A DNA stretch of 64,000 nucleotides, from NCBI GenBank assembly GCA_038093975.1, contig JBBPTG010000004.1:496001-560000 (forward strand), read 5' to 3'. The notes beneath the pieces were generated by a model. That model was not told where the DNA came from. It saw only the letters and a program-made list of their open reading frames with translations, and ran no database searches. Source of the stretch: Chalciporus piperatus. Lineage: Eukaryota; Basidiomycota; Agaricomycetes; Boletales; Boletaceae. This document shows, in pieces, positions 1 to 9,839 of the stretch. The position numbers and the translations under genes are program-made. Position 1 is the stretch's first letter, and every line of letters begins with the position of its first letter.

Positions 1-32
1 TTGGGAAGTGGTGGTGAGAGCGAACAACATAC

Positions 33-224
33 CATCTCGATTTCTTTGACCTTTCTCTTGAGCTCCCTGTACTTTGCCTGATATTTCTCGTCTTCGACGC
101 CCGCTGCGATGCCAGTGGCATATGGTTTATTTTTTTGCCTTGCGGAAGGCGTGACCGAGGTGGGCTGGACGAACATCTGGGGGTTGGGAGGAGCGGAAGG
201 ACCTGGGGAATGGTTGTGGGACAT
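33..224 (-). CDS. 5' exon of an unidentified nuclear protein, cut by left edge
   Basis: This is the first exon of a minus-strand gene that leaves the window on the left. It starts at ATG 224 and ends in phase 0 at a GTATG donor (bases 32-31), giving 64 residues. The first 40 residues are proline/serine/asparagine rich. The last part is charged and probably helical (KYQAKYRELKRKVKEIEM) and looks like the start of a coiled coil. That lysine/arginine helix resembles the conserved start of small INO80-complex subunits of the Iec3/TFPT type, but this is only an impression from a short segment. The exon and its donor are clear. The identity is not. Confidence 0.5.
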
Positions 225-938
225 GATGGCAGTGCTTGGACGGCGTCAAAAGATGCTGAGTTGGCACATTTAGCTATTATTACTCATTGGTCGCTTCGAG
301 CTGGCGTTGAGTCTCGAATCTAGAATCAGGGCGACAGTCACGCAACTCTCAACGTGAACGAGGTGCAGTCAGCTGTCTCTCCGACATTTACTCCATTCAC
401 AATCAACATATCCCCTTATTCTCATGAATGCTACTAGTCTCGGCCCAGAAGTACCAGTGAGCGCTGGACTTCCGTGACTTGGACGTTATCAAGCTTCAGA
501 ATCACACTCCAAACGGTCTTGTCGCACAAAGTTCGAACCGGTTTGCAGAGTTGGTCGATGGAGCCTGGGCAATTCCTGGGCAATTCTACATAGATATCAT
601 GAGCGCTCACAAATGTGACTATGATCTCTGGATATAGAGTATAGATACTGCCAAGTGTGACGGCATTAAATAAGTAGGTTCTGGAAGAATGTTCAATGTC
701 CACAGGAACTAGCTGCCATCTTGTGTGTGCGAAAGAGGCGTTGATCTGTGAAACCCACCGAGGAACGAATTCGTGGTATTTCCATGTGGTAGTCCAATCG
801 TAAATGATTAATGGAGTGGAGTCCTGTGGGGACACGTGGCTTTAGGGCTGGTCTTGAAATGGGCCTCGGCGTGTGCGTTCGGAAGTTGCATCCTCAACTG
901 CTGACATCCACAAGTCTACAAACTTTTTCACCATACCC
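225..938. other. Intergenic, no supported gene
   Basis: This 0.7 kb separates two divergently transcribed genes. The one long open frame (minus, 434-835, 133 codons) contains no ATG and resembles nothing I know, so I do not call it. Confidence 0.6.
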
Positions 939-1731
939 AGTCAGTTTCGATCCCATCTCAAATGAAATGGAGTACTAATCATCATCGGGTCCGTAGTGTC
1001 TATACAGTACAGACAGTATGTTGACCAATTCGGAACATTACACCATGTTCAACACCTCGCTTTCTCTACAGGGATATGCCCCCTCCTGGGGGGTTCGAGG
1101 CCGTGAAATATAAACGAAACCTTCCATTTCGCGGTCCCAGCGGTCTGGCCATCCTTGGAGCCGTGACGGCCGTGTGTGCCTACGGATTCTATCGTGTTGG
1201 AAAGGGTAATTTGGAAAGAAGGTATGTTTGTCCTCACAAACAGCGGCATATGGGGTCTTCAGGCTGTAAAACGTGTCTTCTCATGGTGCGCTCATCGTGA
1301 AACGTGTCTCCTGCGGAGGATCCGGCCGACTTCTTATCGCAACTTTGGCCTGTTCGGGCCGTGCCAGAAAAAGCGCATTTTCTCAGATTTGGACCCTGAC
1401 GATGCACTTTTTCCTCATAGGGAACTTCAAAGAGAGAAGGTTTGGTCACGCATCCACCTTGTCCCGTTGCTTCTGGCCGAAGGGGATCGGGACATCTACC
1501 GCAGAGAGCAGGCGGCGCTGGAGCGTGAAAAGGTGATCATGAAAGATGTGAAGGACTGGGAGGTGAGTCTTCAAGCCCCTGAGCGATGCGTATCGAGAAG
1601 AGAAACTGATGTGGGGTTCTGCGCTTCCGCATGCTCGTTAAATTGATGACATGGCTTGCCGTATTCAGCCGGGCAAGAGTGTCTACAATGGTAAACGATA
1701 TAGGTCGGTGGAATCGATTGCGGTTCTATGA
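939..1731 (+). CDS. NDUFA13: NADH:ubiquinone oxidoreductase subunit NDUFA13/GRIM-19
   Basis: Accessory subunit of mitochondrial complex I (inner membrane). Exons 997-1015, 1072-1221, 1421-1562 and 1669-1731 join in phase into a 124-residue protein, the normal size for fungi. The family signature is plain: YRQDMPPPGGFE at the N-terminus, KYKRNLP, a single membrane helix (about residues 35-52), then a charged C-terminal part with REKVWSR and LLLAEGDRD. The frame of the first coding exon contains no ATG. It opens with TG directly after a TAG acceptor (994-996), preceded by a good branch site (tactaat, 973-979). Joining it to an A at 939, just before a GTCAGT donor, rebuilds the start codon and gives MSIQYRQDMPP. 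The start is therefore inferred; the rest is certain. The 200-base second coding intron (1222-1420) is unusually long for this window. Confidence 0.9.
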
Positions 1732-1755
1732 TTGGTAGACCGGATTGGTAGACCG
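1730..1755. repeat. 13-bp tandem duplication at the NDUFA13 stop
   Basis: The unit gattggtagaccg occurs twice head to tail, beginning inside the TGA stop of NDUFA13 (1729-1731). It lies in the 3' UTR apart from the stop overlap. Confidence 0.8.
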
Positions 1756-2591
1756 CTGGACTGTATATGCATGATGAGGCGCGAATCGCTGCCAACCCAA
1801 TGCAGGATCGAATTCGAAACGAATGAGAAAAACATATGGGAACAATGGCACAGAGAGGGACACAGCCTTGCTTCCCATGCTGGGATTGATCAGGAGGTCT
1901 ACTTCTCCCGGTGGCGGGTGGCGATGTACAATAGGCCCACTGATTTGGGCCTGAGTTTCTGCTTCCAGCGTGGATTTAGGGCAGGTCTCCCATATGTTGG
2001 ACCCCCCGACTGCCACTGGCACCGCCAAGGGCAAACGTCGCTGTTAAATTTGCCACTATAACGTGCGTGTTACGGTGGTGGTGACGCCGCAGAGCGCCAG
2101 GCTTGTAATCAAGGGGGCTGATACGATTCGCTGTCATTGCTAACGACACTAATCCATCCAGAGTTAGGAACGAGTCGGATCGGTTTGATCGCCCATAGCC
2201 TGGGATGGTCCAGGAAATCTGAGAGCGCGCGGCTGTAAGTCTTGCATTGTTATCAATGGCCTCTCTTTACGAGGACCTGATTTGGGTATGCCAGCCCGAT
2301 AGATTTGCGAAACTCGACCATTTGTAGAACCGCAGGCGAGTGTTCGCAAGAACCAAACTACTCATTCGAGACGAGTCAGACTGGCACATGATGACCAGTT
2401 TGGCAGCCGGGTACAGGTTTCGAAGGCCGCTATGGATATCCAGCCGAACCCCTCTCGTCTTGACCCGATTCCACAGCTCCTTGAATCCCGCTGACACCCC
2501 TCCCTATTCGCTGTCTAATCATCTCCCGGCTCCGATGGCTATTAAAGCTCCCATCCCGCCTTTCCATATTCTTTCGTCTATCCCTCGTACC
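1756..2591. other. Intergenic / promoter of the HMG-box gene
   Basis: No ORF here looks like protein. The last 100 bases (2490-2591) are pyrimidine rich, as expected around a transcription start in basidiomycetes. An in-frame ATG at 2535 is a possible earlier start of the next gene. Confidence 0.5.
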
Positions 2592-4489
2592 ATGCCAATC
2601 TCCCCATTCACAATTCGCCCTCCACGGCCGTCTACAGGCACAGACGCCCCCATGAAGGACGCGACGCCCCTCATGAACTTCGTCGACACCTCTCCATACG
2701 ATGTTATCTCTCCCTCAGAAACCGATCAGATGATTTTCGGTCCTCTCGAGTTCGACGATCAGTCCCTTCTCTCTCCCACCTGGGATCCCTCTCGCGACTT
2801 TGCTTACAACCAGCCCATCTCACCTGTGCTTTCAGACCCCGCAGTCTCCCCTCGCTGTGCGTCCGACTTTGACATCCCGGACGCGTCACCCAGCAGCACT
2901 TTCTATGATTCTAACGCGTATGGTGGCTTCGATGACGCCATGCTCGATCTCGACGACAGTCATCTTTCCCAATGGCTACATGACACGCAAGTTCCCGCCT
3001 TAGATCCTTCGTCTTCATCACCAATACCCATCCGCGGTGCACACTCAGACCCACAATCTCCCCCTTCCTTCATCCCGTACGGCAGTCATGCGTTTCCTCA
3101 GAATGCCTCCTTCTCCCCGTCTGAATTTGCGGCCCTGCATCCTCTCCCTCGATCACTATCACCAACCGATGCTTCTGATGGTTACCTCAGTTCACCTGGT
3201 CTCCGTGTAGCTTCGATATCCCCCGCTGATACGTCGCTGAGGCCACCCGCGTGGGCATCGCAGCTGTGGGACACATCTCATCATGGAACTTCCACGTCCT
3301 CCGGCCGACCATCGGTTTCGCGTCCGCCCCTATCTGGGAACCCTTACACAACCAAGGGTCAACGTTTCCAGCCAAGAAGGGATCCCAATCCTCTGGGACT
3401 GATGTTCCAATCGTCGAGCGCTCCATCTCACAACGTGCCTACCTTGACACGGGCGTACAGCCGTCGTGCAGACTCAGTCTCGGTTAGCGATGATCGTGAT
3501 GCAACCGTGCGACGAAAGAAGAAACTGCCATCTGAGGAGTCCCCCAAAGACTCGAAACCATCTGAATCTCGTACGTGTACATTTAATCATATCCGCTCCT
3601 TCTGTGACTGTTGTCATGCTTACTCCTTCGTTTCATTATCTCCGATTAAGCCCCTCTCAAATCTGCCCTGAAACAACCGAAATTAGCCCCATCTGCTTGG
3701 CAGCTTTACTTCACAGATTGGATCCAACGCCACCAGGCAACAAGTACAAGGAAACTTAACGTTGCACAGGCTGCCAAGGAAGCCGGTCAGGAGTACGCAA
3801 ACCTGACTCCAGAGGAGAAAGAGGTATTTGCTGTGCCCTGCGCTTCCTGTGAATTGCGCGATCTGATTATCCGTGATTAGCCATACAAGCAACGTTCCCT
3901 TGTCCTCAAGCAGGCACGCGAACGCGAGAATACTACGTATATGCGGAGCTTGACGCCCGAAGACATCAAGCGCGAGAACATGTTCCGGACAGCTCAACGA
4001 AAGGCGGGTCTGTCTCGGAAGAGCAATCTCAAGGATCCCAATGCACCGAAGAAGCCTCTGAGCGCGTACTTTATGTTCTTGCAGCGCATTCGATCCGATC
4101 CCATGCTAGTAAATGAGATCTTCGGCGACGAACAAGAGACTACCAAGCAGAGCGTTCTAGCGGCTGCAAAGTGGCGGTCGATGACCGACGACGAACGCAA
4201 GGTTAGCTGAACGCCGTTTCATCATTTTAAACATCTAATATCCTTATAGCCGTTCCTTGCTCAAGCTGAGCAGGAGAAACTCGACTACGAGTCTGCGCGA
4301 AGACTCTACGAGGAAGGAACGACCGGTCTTGGAGCCGGCACCAGCATCAACTTCAGTATTCTCCCTGGATCCCCTTCTGAGAGCCCATTCCGGGCTCTAC
4401 GTGCCATCAAGACTGAGCCCTTCAGCTCCGAGAGTGAGAGCGAAGGTGTGGCAACCGATGATGGCATCCACAAATATACCCATCTGTGA
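2592..4489 (+). CDS. Double HMG-box DNA-binding protein (exp1-like)
   Basis: Probable nuclear chromatin/transcription regulator. Exons 2592-3570, 3651-3823, 3881-4201 and 4250-4489 join in phase to about 570 residues. The long first exon is disordered and rich in Ser/Pro/Asp. The C-terminal half carries two HMG boxes: box 1 around APSAWQLYFTDWIQRH...EEKEPYKQR, and box 2 in the usual order DPNAPKKPLSAYFMF...KWRSMTDDERKPF. A serine/glutamate-rich acidic tail follows. Two C-terminal HMG boxes after a long disordered region recall Coprinopsis Exp1, which controls cap expansion and autolysis; that link is by architecture only. ATG 2592 was chosen because it has a TACC context after a pyrimidine-rich leader; 2535 is the alternative. 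Confidence 0.8.
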
Positions 4490-4727
4490 TCTCACGTTTT
4501 CCCCCCTATGATTGACTGTGTCCACTGTGCTTCATTCTTCGTGTCTTCTTTGGTCGCTAATCATCTTATGCCCATTGGTCCATCGTTCACGAGTCACGAC
4601 ACTGGACTTTACGACAATTTCCTTGATTGCTACTGTATTGATAGAACCACCCCTAGTTTACTTGTTCATATACCTTGTGACCTGCCTAGCGGAAGAGTAC
4701 ATGAACTCTACTCTGATAATAATATCG

Positions 4728-5397
4728 TTAAAGGGACAGATATACAACCATCTTCTGATGAGGAGCACCATCCTCGTCAAATTCATTCCCCTGTTCGCGG
4801 AGAATAAGGTCCGATCGATCAATAGTCACGGGAAGTGGGAATATCACCTCGGGTTGATAGCCATACCTCGAAAAGAAGGACGTTTGAGCCGAGATGAAGG
4901 GATGTCATGGAGCAGACCAACGTACTTGGAATAGAACCCTTTGACGGGAAGCTGGGAATGGTTGACGACTTTGGCAACTAATGCTCCTGTCTCTCTCGCG
5001 TCGTCTTTCACCCACTGATGCAATGCAAACACGAGATCGCGGCCAAAGTGATATTGCCTGTAGGGCTTGAGAACAGCCAGACGACTGAGCTTGTAATAAT
5101 CGGCCCCTTCCACTTTGTGGGCCCGGATTGTCCCGATTGGTGTCAGAGATGGTACAAGCCGGAGCAAGAAATGGGTCGCTGTCGGATCATGCCTGGGTCA
5201 CATCAAGGTCACGGCGGGCGGCGCGATAGAAGGGGGGAAACGTACTCGTCGACTTCCACGTCCAATGGAAATCGCTGCTCGTGTACGAAAACGTCGATCC
5301 TGACGTCGATGCACTGATCAAGGAGGCGCTGTCTCCCGTCGTGCCCTGCAGGGGGTATGACGATGATTTCATGAGCTGGCAGGGCCCTAGAAGACAT
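4728..5397 (-). CDS. GNAT-family N-acetyltransferase
   Basis: Predicted acetyl-CoA-dependent N-acetyltransferase of the small single-domain ElaA/YjcF type. Three exons (5397-5246, 5192-4926, 4866-4728) give 185 residues. Family blocks are in the right order: an N-terminal RIDVFVHEQRFPLDVEVDE segment, the central strand PIGTIRAHK, the acetyl-CoA binding region LSRLAVLKPYRQYHFGRDLV, a later strand ALVAKVVNHSQ, FYSKYGY, and the C-terminal EFDEDGAPHQKMV. The usual R/Q-x-x-G-x-G/A loop reads YRQYHFGR, so one glycine of the canonical loop is missing. The substrate cannot be read from sequence. Translation starts at ATG 5397, 13 bases after a CACACAAAC leader segment. Confidence 0.85.
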
Positions 5398-5481
5398 ATC
5401 AGGATCGGACACCGCAGCGTGCACACAAACGGAGAGATGCTAAGATCGTTCGGGTTCGAGAGTGGGGATCGGTATCAGGCT

Positions 5482-5783
5482 CTATCGCACAGCACTCTCG
5501 AACGGGCTCCGCACCGGAAACGACTGAGACCAAACAGTGAGGTCGGTGAGAAGAGAACGAGCGTGGGTCACATGGAGCCAAGCATCAAAAGTTTTCTTGA
5601 GCCGGCGATTCCGACGAACTGTTGAGCTAGCAAGCCAAAGCCGCTATCGCGATCGCGAATGTCCCAGATATGATCAAGACCCTGACCTGGTCACAAGTCT
5701 TCATCGTCGGTGTAAACTTGGAAACCCGGAGCTGAGCCATTTCGAGAATGGAAGGCGAGGGCCGACAGAGAAGAGGCGGACAT
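5482..5783 (-). CDS. Possible small two-exon protein, unidentified
   Basis: A tentative model: ATG 5783, exon 5783-5695, GTGACC donor, TAG acceptor, exon 5626-5482, giving 77 residues. The first exon reads like a protein N-terminus (MSASSLSALAFHSRNG, then PGFQVYTDDED), and the second is basic and then hydrophobic. I do not recognise it. It ends 85 bases upstream of the acetyltransferase start on the same strand, so it could equally be leader or chance. Confidence 0.25.
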
Positions 5784-6624
5784 GTGATAAGACTTGCGCG
5801 TGGACACGGCCCGCAAAGTAATGTTCGATCACGGAAGTAATGCAGAGATGACACGCTCGTGTCAACAACAGGGGCGGTGATGACTTTGAGAAGAAGAAAA
5901 ACCTGCACATTTCCGTTACGCCAAGGGGACGACGGCGTCCATGTCCCATCTCACAAACCGGGGACAACGCCGTCATCGTCAACGACAGCGAGCAAAGATA
6001 TCCTCACGTGACTGATATAGATCACATGACCAAACACGCTGTTTATTTGTGTTTACCTCTAATGGTGTTTTCTAATTACAGTAGTTTTCTATGCTTACAT
6101 AATATCACCTCAAGCCGAAGAAACTACTGTATCGAGCGAAAAGTATTCAAGTACTTGTCAAGTACGGTCTATCTGTTGTGGTCAATCGCTGTGTAGGTCG
6201 CCAGTGTGGTATGTGTACGACCGTTATTATAATCGTGTGTCTGACCGTGTGTTTTAGGAACTGGTACCAGTTTTGGTGGTCTCGCATGACAGCAGGCATC
6301 GTTACTGGTGTAGTGTCCAGAGCATCCTCTTCGGCCGCAGGTGCACGCGTTTTCAAGCTTGCTCTCGGTGTCATGGGAATACCTTCAAAACGCTCCTTTC
6401 CAAACGACTTCTTTTCACCTCTCCCGCGGCAATGGAAGGGCAAGGAAAAGGCTACAGAGCCTCACATAGTCGAGTGCAAGCAATGCTGGCTTCCCCCTTC
6501 GGACCCAACGGCCAGTTCATGTTGCTTTTCCAGACATTCGCCATGGTGTCCAGGTACGTCGCTCACCTTGTATCTGCTGCTGGCAGAGCTGATGTTTCCC
6601 CTCTCAGTGCGTAATCGATTATTT
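5784..6624. other. Intergenic / 5' region of the PPR gene
   Basis: The PPR reading frame stays open back to 6178 but the composition upstream of about 6620 is not protein-like. A possible leader intron (donor after CCAG at 6553, acceptor CTCTCAG near 6607) lies just before the chosen ATG. Confidence 0.45.
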
Positions 6625-9600
6625 ATGATGAACGAAGTCATCCCTATTCGGTCACAACACTCTCCTCAAATCAGTGCCCAGCGATATACACGACGTCATT
6701 CTTCGTCTTCTGCAGCCCATCTTCCTTCGCCCCATACCCCCTCATTCAATTCCCCCCGAACCGCCCTCTCAGACGCATATGAACCACCTTCTCACGTCCG
6801 CAATCTCCGCAATCTTTTGGCTGAACGCAAACCTTTCGACGTAGATCATGCTTGGAACCTATATACGGCGTCGGTCAAGACCAATCATGACCAAGCGATG
6901 TTCACGCCAATGGAGCAACTGGTATTCGCTGAGCAGCTCTCGTACAACATCAGGGCTCGCGGTGATACTCGATTGGACCTGCAGTCACTACACACTTGGG
7001 GAGTCCGCCTTGAGCCTCTTGTCCGGAACTTGAATTCTATATTCGAGGATGGTTCTCCGGAGAACATCTCCCTCAAGTGTCTCTCCGCCCAGGTCAGCGC
7101 GTGGTTAGGAGATCTGGCGCAAGCCACTCAGTTGGCCCAGGAGATCCGAGGGTCTTGGCTTACCGAGGCCGAGAGAACAGCGCTTTTGAACGTCTACGGG
7201 GATATTTTGATCCTCACGCGACATCAACGAGGGGCCATGCACACGTTTAAACTCTTACTTCATGAGTGGAGTTTCCTGGGTCCCTTCTGCTCCACGGAAA
7301 CCACTCCCTCCACTCAGACTCCCCCCTTTCGCAAGACGGTCCATACATTATTCGCGGATATGCATGACGGTGTTAATTTACTCTCGAGATCAGAGATGAA
7401 CCAAGACGAACGGCTGCACATCGGCGAGTTGCTCCTCGAGGCATACTGCACGCAGCAGTTATATCACAAGGCTCACGCGCTGGTACTCGAAATGCGGAAG
7501 CAGGAGCTACCCCTTCGGTTTCACCTCCAGACCCAGCTGATCCGACTCCTTGCAAGAAAGGATTTGTTCGTCCTGGCGCACGATATATTTACACCGTTAG
7601 ATCCTTCGACAGATCCTCGAATCTATTATTCCACTGGGCTGTATCTTTACTCCCGCCAAGGCGACGTGGAGCGTGCAGAGCATTTCTTTCAAAGGATTCA
7701 CGAGAATGACTTCTCCACACGAGTCCCGCGTCGCATGTTGATGCATGCCTACGCGGTCGCGGGCCAGGCGGAGAGAGTAGTAGAACTCTTCCACAAGTTC
7801 TTCCCAGACGATTCTCGCGCTGAACGACCAATGCTCGTGGATTACACCACTGTTCTCCTGGCATACGCCGAGCAGGCTAACATCGATGACCTCAACGTCT
7901 GGTTGGAGAAGATGATAGATGTTGGTCACCAGCCTGATGCTCATGTCTACAGCATTATTCTCGAAGGTCTCGCAAAACGTGGAGAGGTCAACTCCTTGGT
8001 GGCCGTTTTTGACCAGATGTTGGCCGCTGGCATCAAACCCGACCGATACCACTTCAACAGTATTATCAGTCTTCTCGCTCGACGGAAGGACTCCTCGGCA
8101 GCAGAAGCTGTCTTTCGCCGGGCCTTGCAGGACAACATCACCCCCGATCGTGTCATGATCACGTCTCTCATGAATGCCCACGTGGAGGCTGGTTCATGGG
8201 ACGGTGTCGTTCGCCTCTTCGACTACCTCCGCGAATCTCCTCACCTCGATTTGTCCATCTCCACATACAACACACTCCTCAAAGCTTACGTTCTCCTCGG
8301 CGCACCGTTTTATGTTGTATTCTCAACGTTTCGTAAAATTCAACGAATCGGTCTACGCCCCGACGGTCACACGTATGCCTTGGTCATCCAATCCGCTTGC
8401 GATGCTGGCAAGATGAATGAGGCCGAAGACCTATTCACGGAGATGGAGAACACCACGAAGTCATGGGCAGCCTTTTACCACTATGATGCCTATGTGCTCA
8501 CCATCCTCATGGCTGGATATGTACGCCGGCGACTCAAAGGCCGCGCCAGGGACTGCTACGAGGAAATGCTACGCCGCGGAATCAAACCCGGCTCGGTGGT
8601 CTACAAGCAGATCGTTCAGGCATATGCAAATGACCGAACCGAAGAGAGCCTGGAAATAGCGGAATCATTTCTGAGGCAGATCATGGATGAAGGTGCAGAG
8701 GATCCCCCATGGATGGGTCCCATATCCCAATCAGCTACCATGGGGAATATCCACAGCCCTCTCATGTTGGTGTATGCGAAGCAGGAGAAGCCTGAAGATG
8801 TAAAGCGTTTATTCACCGGCATGGTGGAAGCTGGTGGGAAGCCATCTCTGCATGCTCTCACTATCGTGCTGGACGTTCATCGCCGCCAAAACAACGTCGA
8901 GGCCGTGCGTCAACTATGGCCTCGGATATGGGAATTTGCATTACAGAATTCTCATGCGGACGTCGCCCTCAAGAAACACGATTCCATCTCCATACCTACA
9001 CCCAGACGACCCTCGACCATCCTGTCCATGCCGCTATCCATCTATATCGACTCTTTATCCGCCGCAGGAGATCATCACGCGGTCTTGGATGCCTGGACTA
9101 AAGCGAAAGAGGAAGGTTTCAGTTTCGATGCACATAATTGGAACCATTTAACGGTCGCTTTAGTCCGAGCGGGCGAACTGGAGCGTGCCTTTGAAGTGGT
9201 CGAACGCGTTCTCATTCCCCTCCAGCGCAGAATTCCGACCTCCAGGGACCACGATCCAGACTCCCCCTTGGTGTTCGACTCCATTCCCCCTGATGCCGAC
9301 ATCTACGCCGCAAAGGTACCCGTACTAAAGAGTACCAAGAGATCGATGGCAGCCAAAGCTACAGGTAGACTGGTCGGATCTAGCCTGGAGATGGACGAGG
9401 ACTCTGTTGACTTTGCGCATCCCTTCCACGTCCTCCATCAGGTTATCCCAGGCTTATCGATATGGCGTCCACACAATGTGACCCTCCGGGTTCTGTTCCA
9501 AGTTCTTGGGCATCTCCACAGGGGTTATCTTGTACAGCCAGTTGCTCCCCCAGGCGCGCCACGGAGAAAGCCGCTGAATCCTGAGGAGCTCGCTAGTCAA

Positions 9601-9729
9601 ACGGGGATTGCCAAAGCCACCCTGCAACGCATCCAGGATTGGTACCCAAGGGCTGTTCGTGCTGTCATGTCATACGAGATTCGGAGGGCCCGCCGTGCCG
9701 CCACTAGGAAGCGAGTTATGGGGAAATGA
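6625..9729 (+). CDS. Large mitochondrial pentatricopeptide repeat protein
   Basis: Predicted RNA-binding PPR protein of about 1,034 residues in a single exon, probably acting on mitochondrial transcripts. From the chosen start (MMNEVIPIR) the N-terminus has arginines and serines but few acids up to RYTRRHSSSSA, which suits a mitochondrial presequence. The middle contains many 35-residue helical-hairpin repeats; clear ones include DAHVYSIILEGLAKRGEVNSL, DRYHFNSIISLLARRKDSSAA and DGHTYALVIQSACDAGKMNEA, each with the asparagine/aspartate-rich turn spacing of the family. The C-terminus is basic (RRARRAATRKRVMGK). The upstream extension of this frame to 6178 lacks PPR character; an upstream exon remains possible. 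Target RNA unknown. Confidence 0.85.
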   Translation: MMNEVIPIRSQHSPQISAQRYTRRHSSSSAAHLPSPHTPSFNSPRTALSDAYEPPSHVRNLRNLLAERKPFDVDHAWNLYTASVKTNHDQAMFTPMEQLVFAEQLSYNIRARGDTRLDLQSLHTWGVRLEPLVRNLNSIFEDGSPENISLKCLSAQVSAWLGDLAQATQLAQEIRGSWLTEAERTALLNVYGDILILTRHQRGAMHTFKLLLHEWSFLGPFCSTETTPSTQTPPFRKTVHTLFADMHDGVNLLSRSEMNQDERLHIGELLLEAYCTQQLYHKAHALVLEMRKQELPLRFHLQTQLIRLLARKDLFVLAHDIFTPLDPSTDPRIYYSTGLYLYSRQGDVERAEHFFQRIHENDFSTRVPRRMLMHAYAVAGQAERVVELFHKFFPDDSRAERPMLVDYTTVLLAYAEQANIDDLNVWLEKMIDVGHQPDAHVYSIILEGLAKRGEVNSLVAVFDQMLAAGIKPDRYHFNSIISLLARRKDSSAAEAVFRRALQDNITPDRVMITSLMNAHVEAGSWDGVVRLFDYLRESPHLDLSISTYNTLLKAYVLLGAPFYVVFSTFRKIQRIGLRPDGHTYALVIQSACDAGKMNEAEDLFTEMENTTKSWAAFYHYDAYVLTILMAGYVRRRLKGRARDCYEEMLRRGIKPGSVVYKQIVQAYANDRTEESLEIAESFLRQIMDEGAEDPPWMGPISQSATMGNIHSPLMLVYAKQEKPEDVKRLFTGMVEAGGKPSLHALTIVLDVHRRQNNVEAVRQLWPRIWEFALQNSHADVALKKHDSISIPTPRRPSTILSMPLSIYIDSLSAAGDHHAVLDAWTKAKEEGFSFDAHNWNHLTVALVRAGELERAFEVVERVLIPLQRRIPTSRDHDPDSPLVFDSIPPDADIYAAKVPVLKSTKRSMAAKATGRLVGSSLEMDEDSVDFAHPFHVLHQVIPGLSIWRPHNVTLRVLFQVLGHLHRGYLVQPVAPPGAPRRKPLNPEELASQTGIAKATLQRIQDWYPRAVRAVMSYEIRRARRAATRKRVMGK

Positions 9730-9839
9730 CGAGTAGTAAATACATTAGCAGATTCAGACAATACAGAACTGCATGAGTAATGATTAAATAATGGAAACAC
9801 AACTCGATAATGTCCATTGGGCAAAGCCCGCATCACGCG

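Noticed and set aside
434..835. 133-codon open frame on the minus strand
   Set aside because: It opens with GTG, contains no ATG at all, and matches no family I know. It lies in an intergenic region.
1726..2061. Overlapping frames on both strands after NDUFA13
   Set aside because: Neither has protein-like composition or a supported start; they mirror each other over the same bases and include a recent tandem duplication.
6178..6624. N-terminal extension of the PPR frame
   Set aside because: Open but cysteine/tryptophan-rich without PPR or targeting character; the ATG at 6625 gives a plausible mitochondrial presequence.
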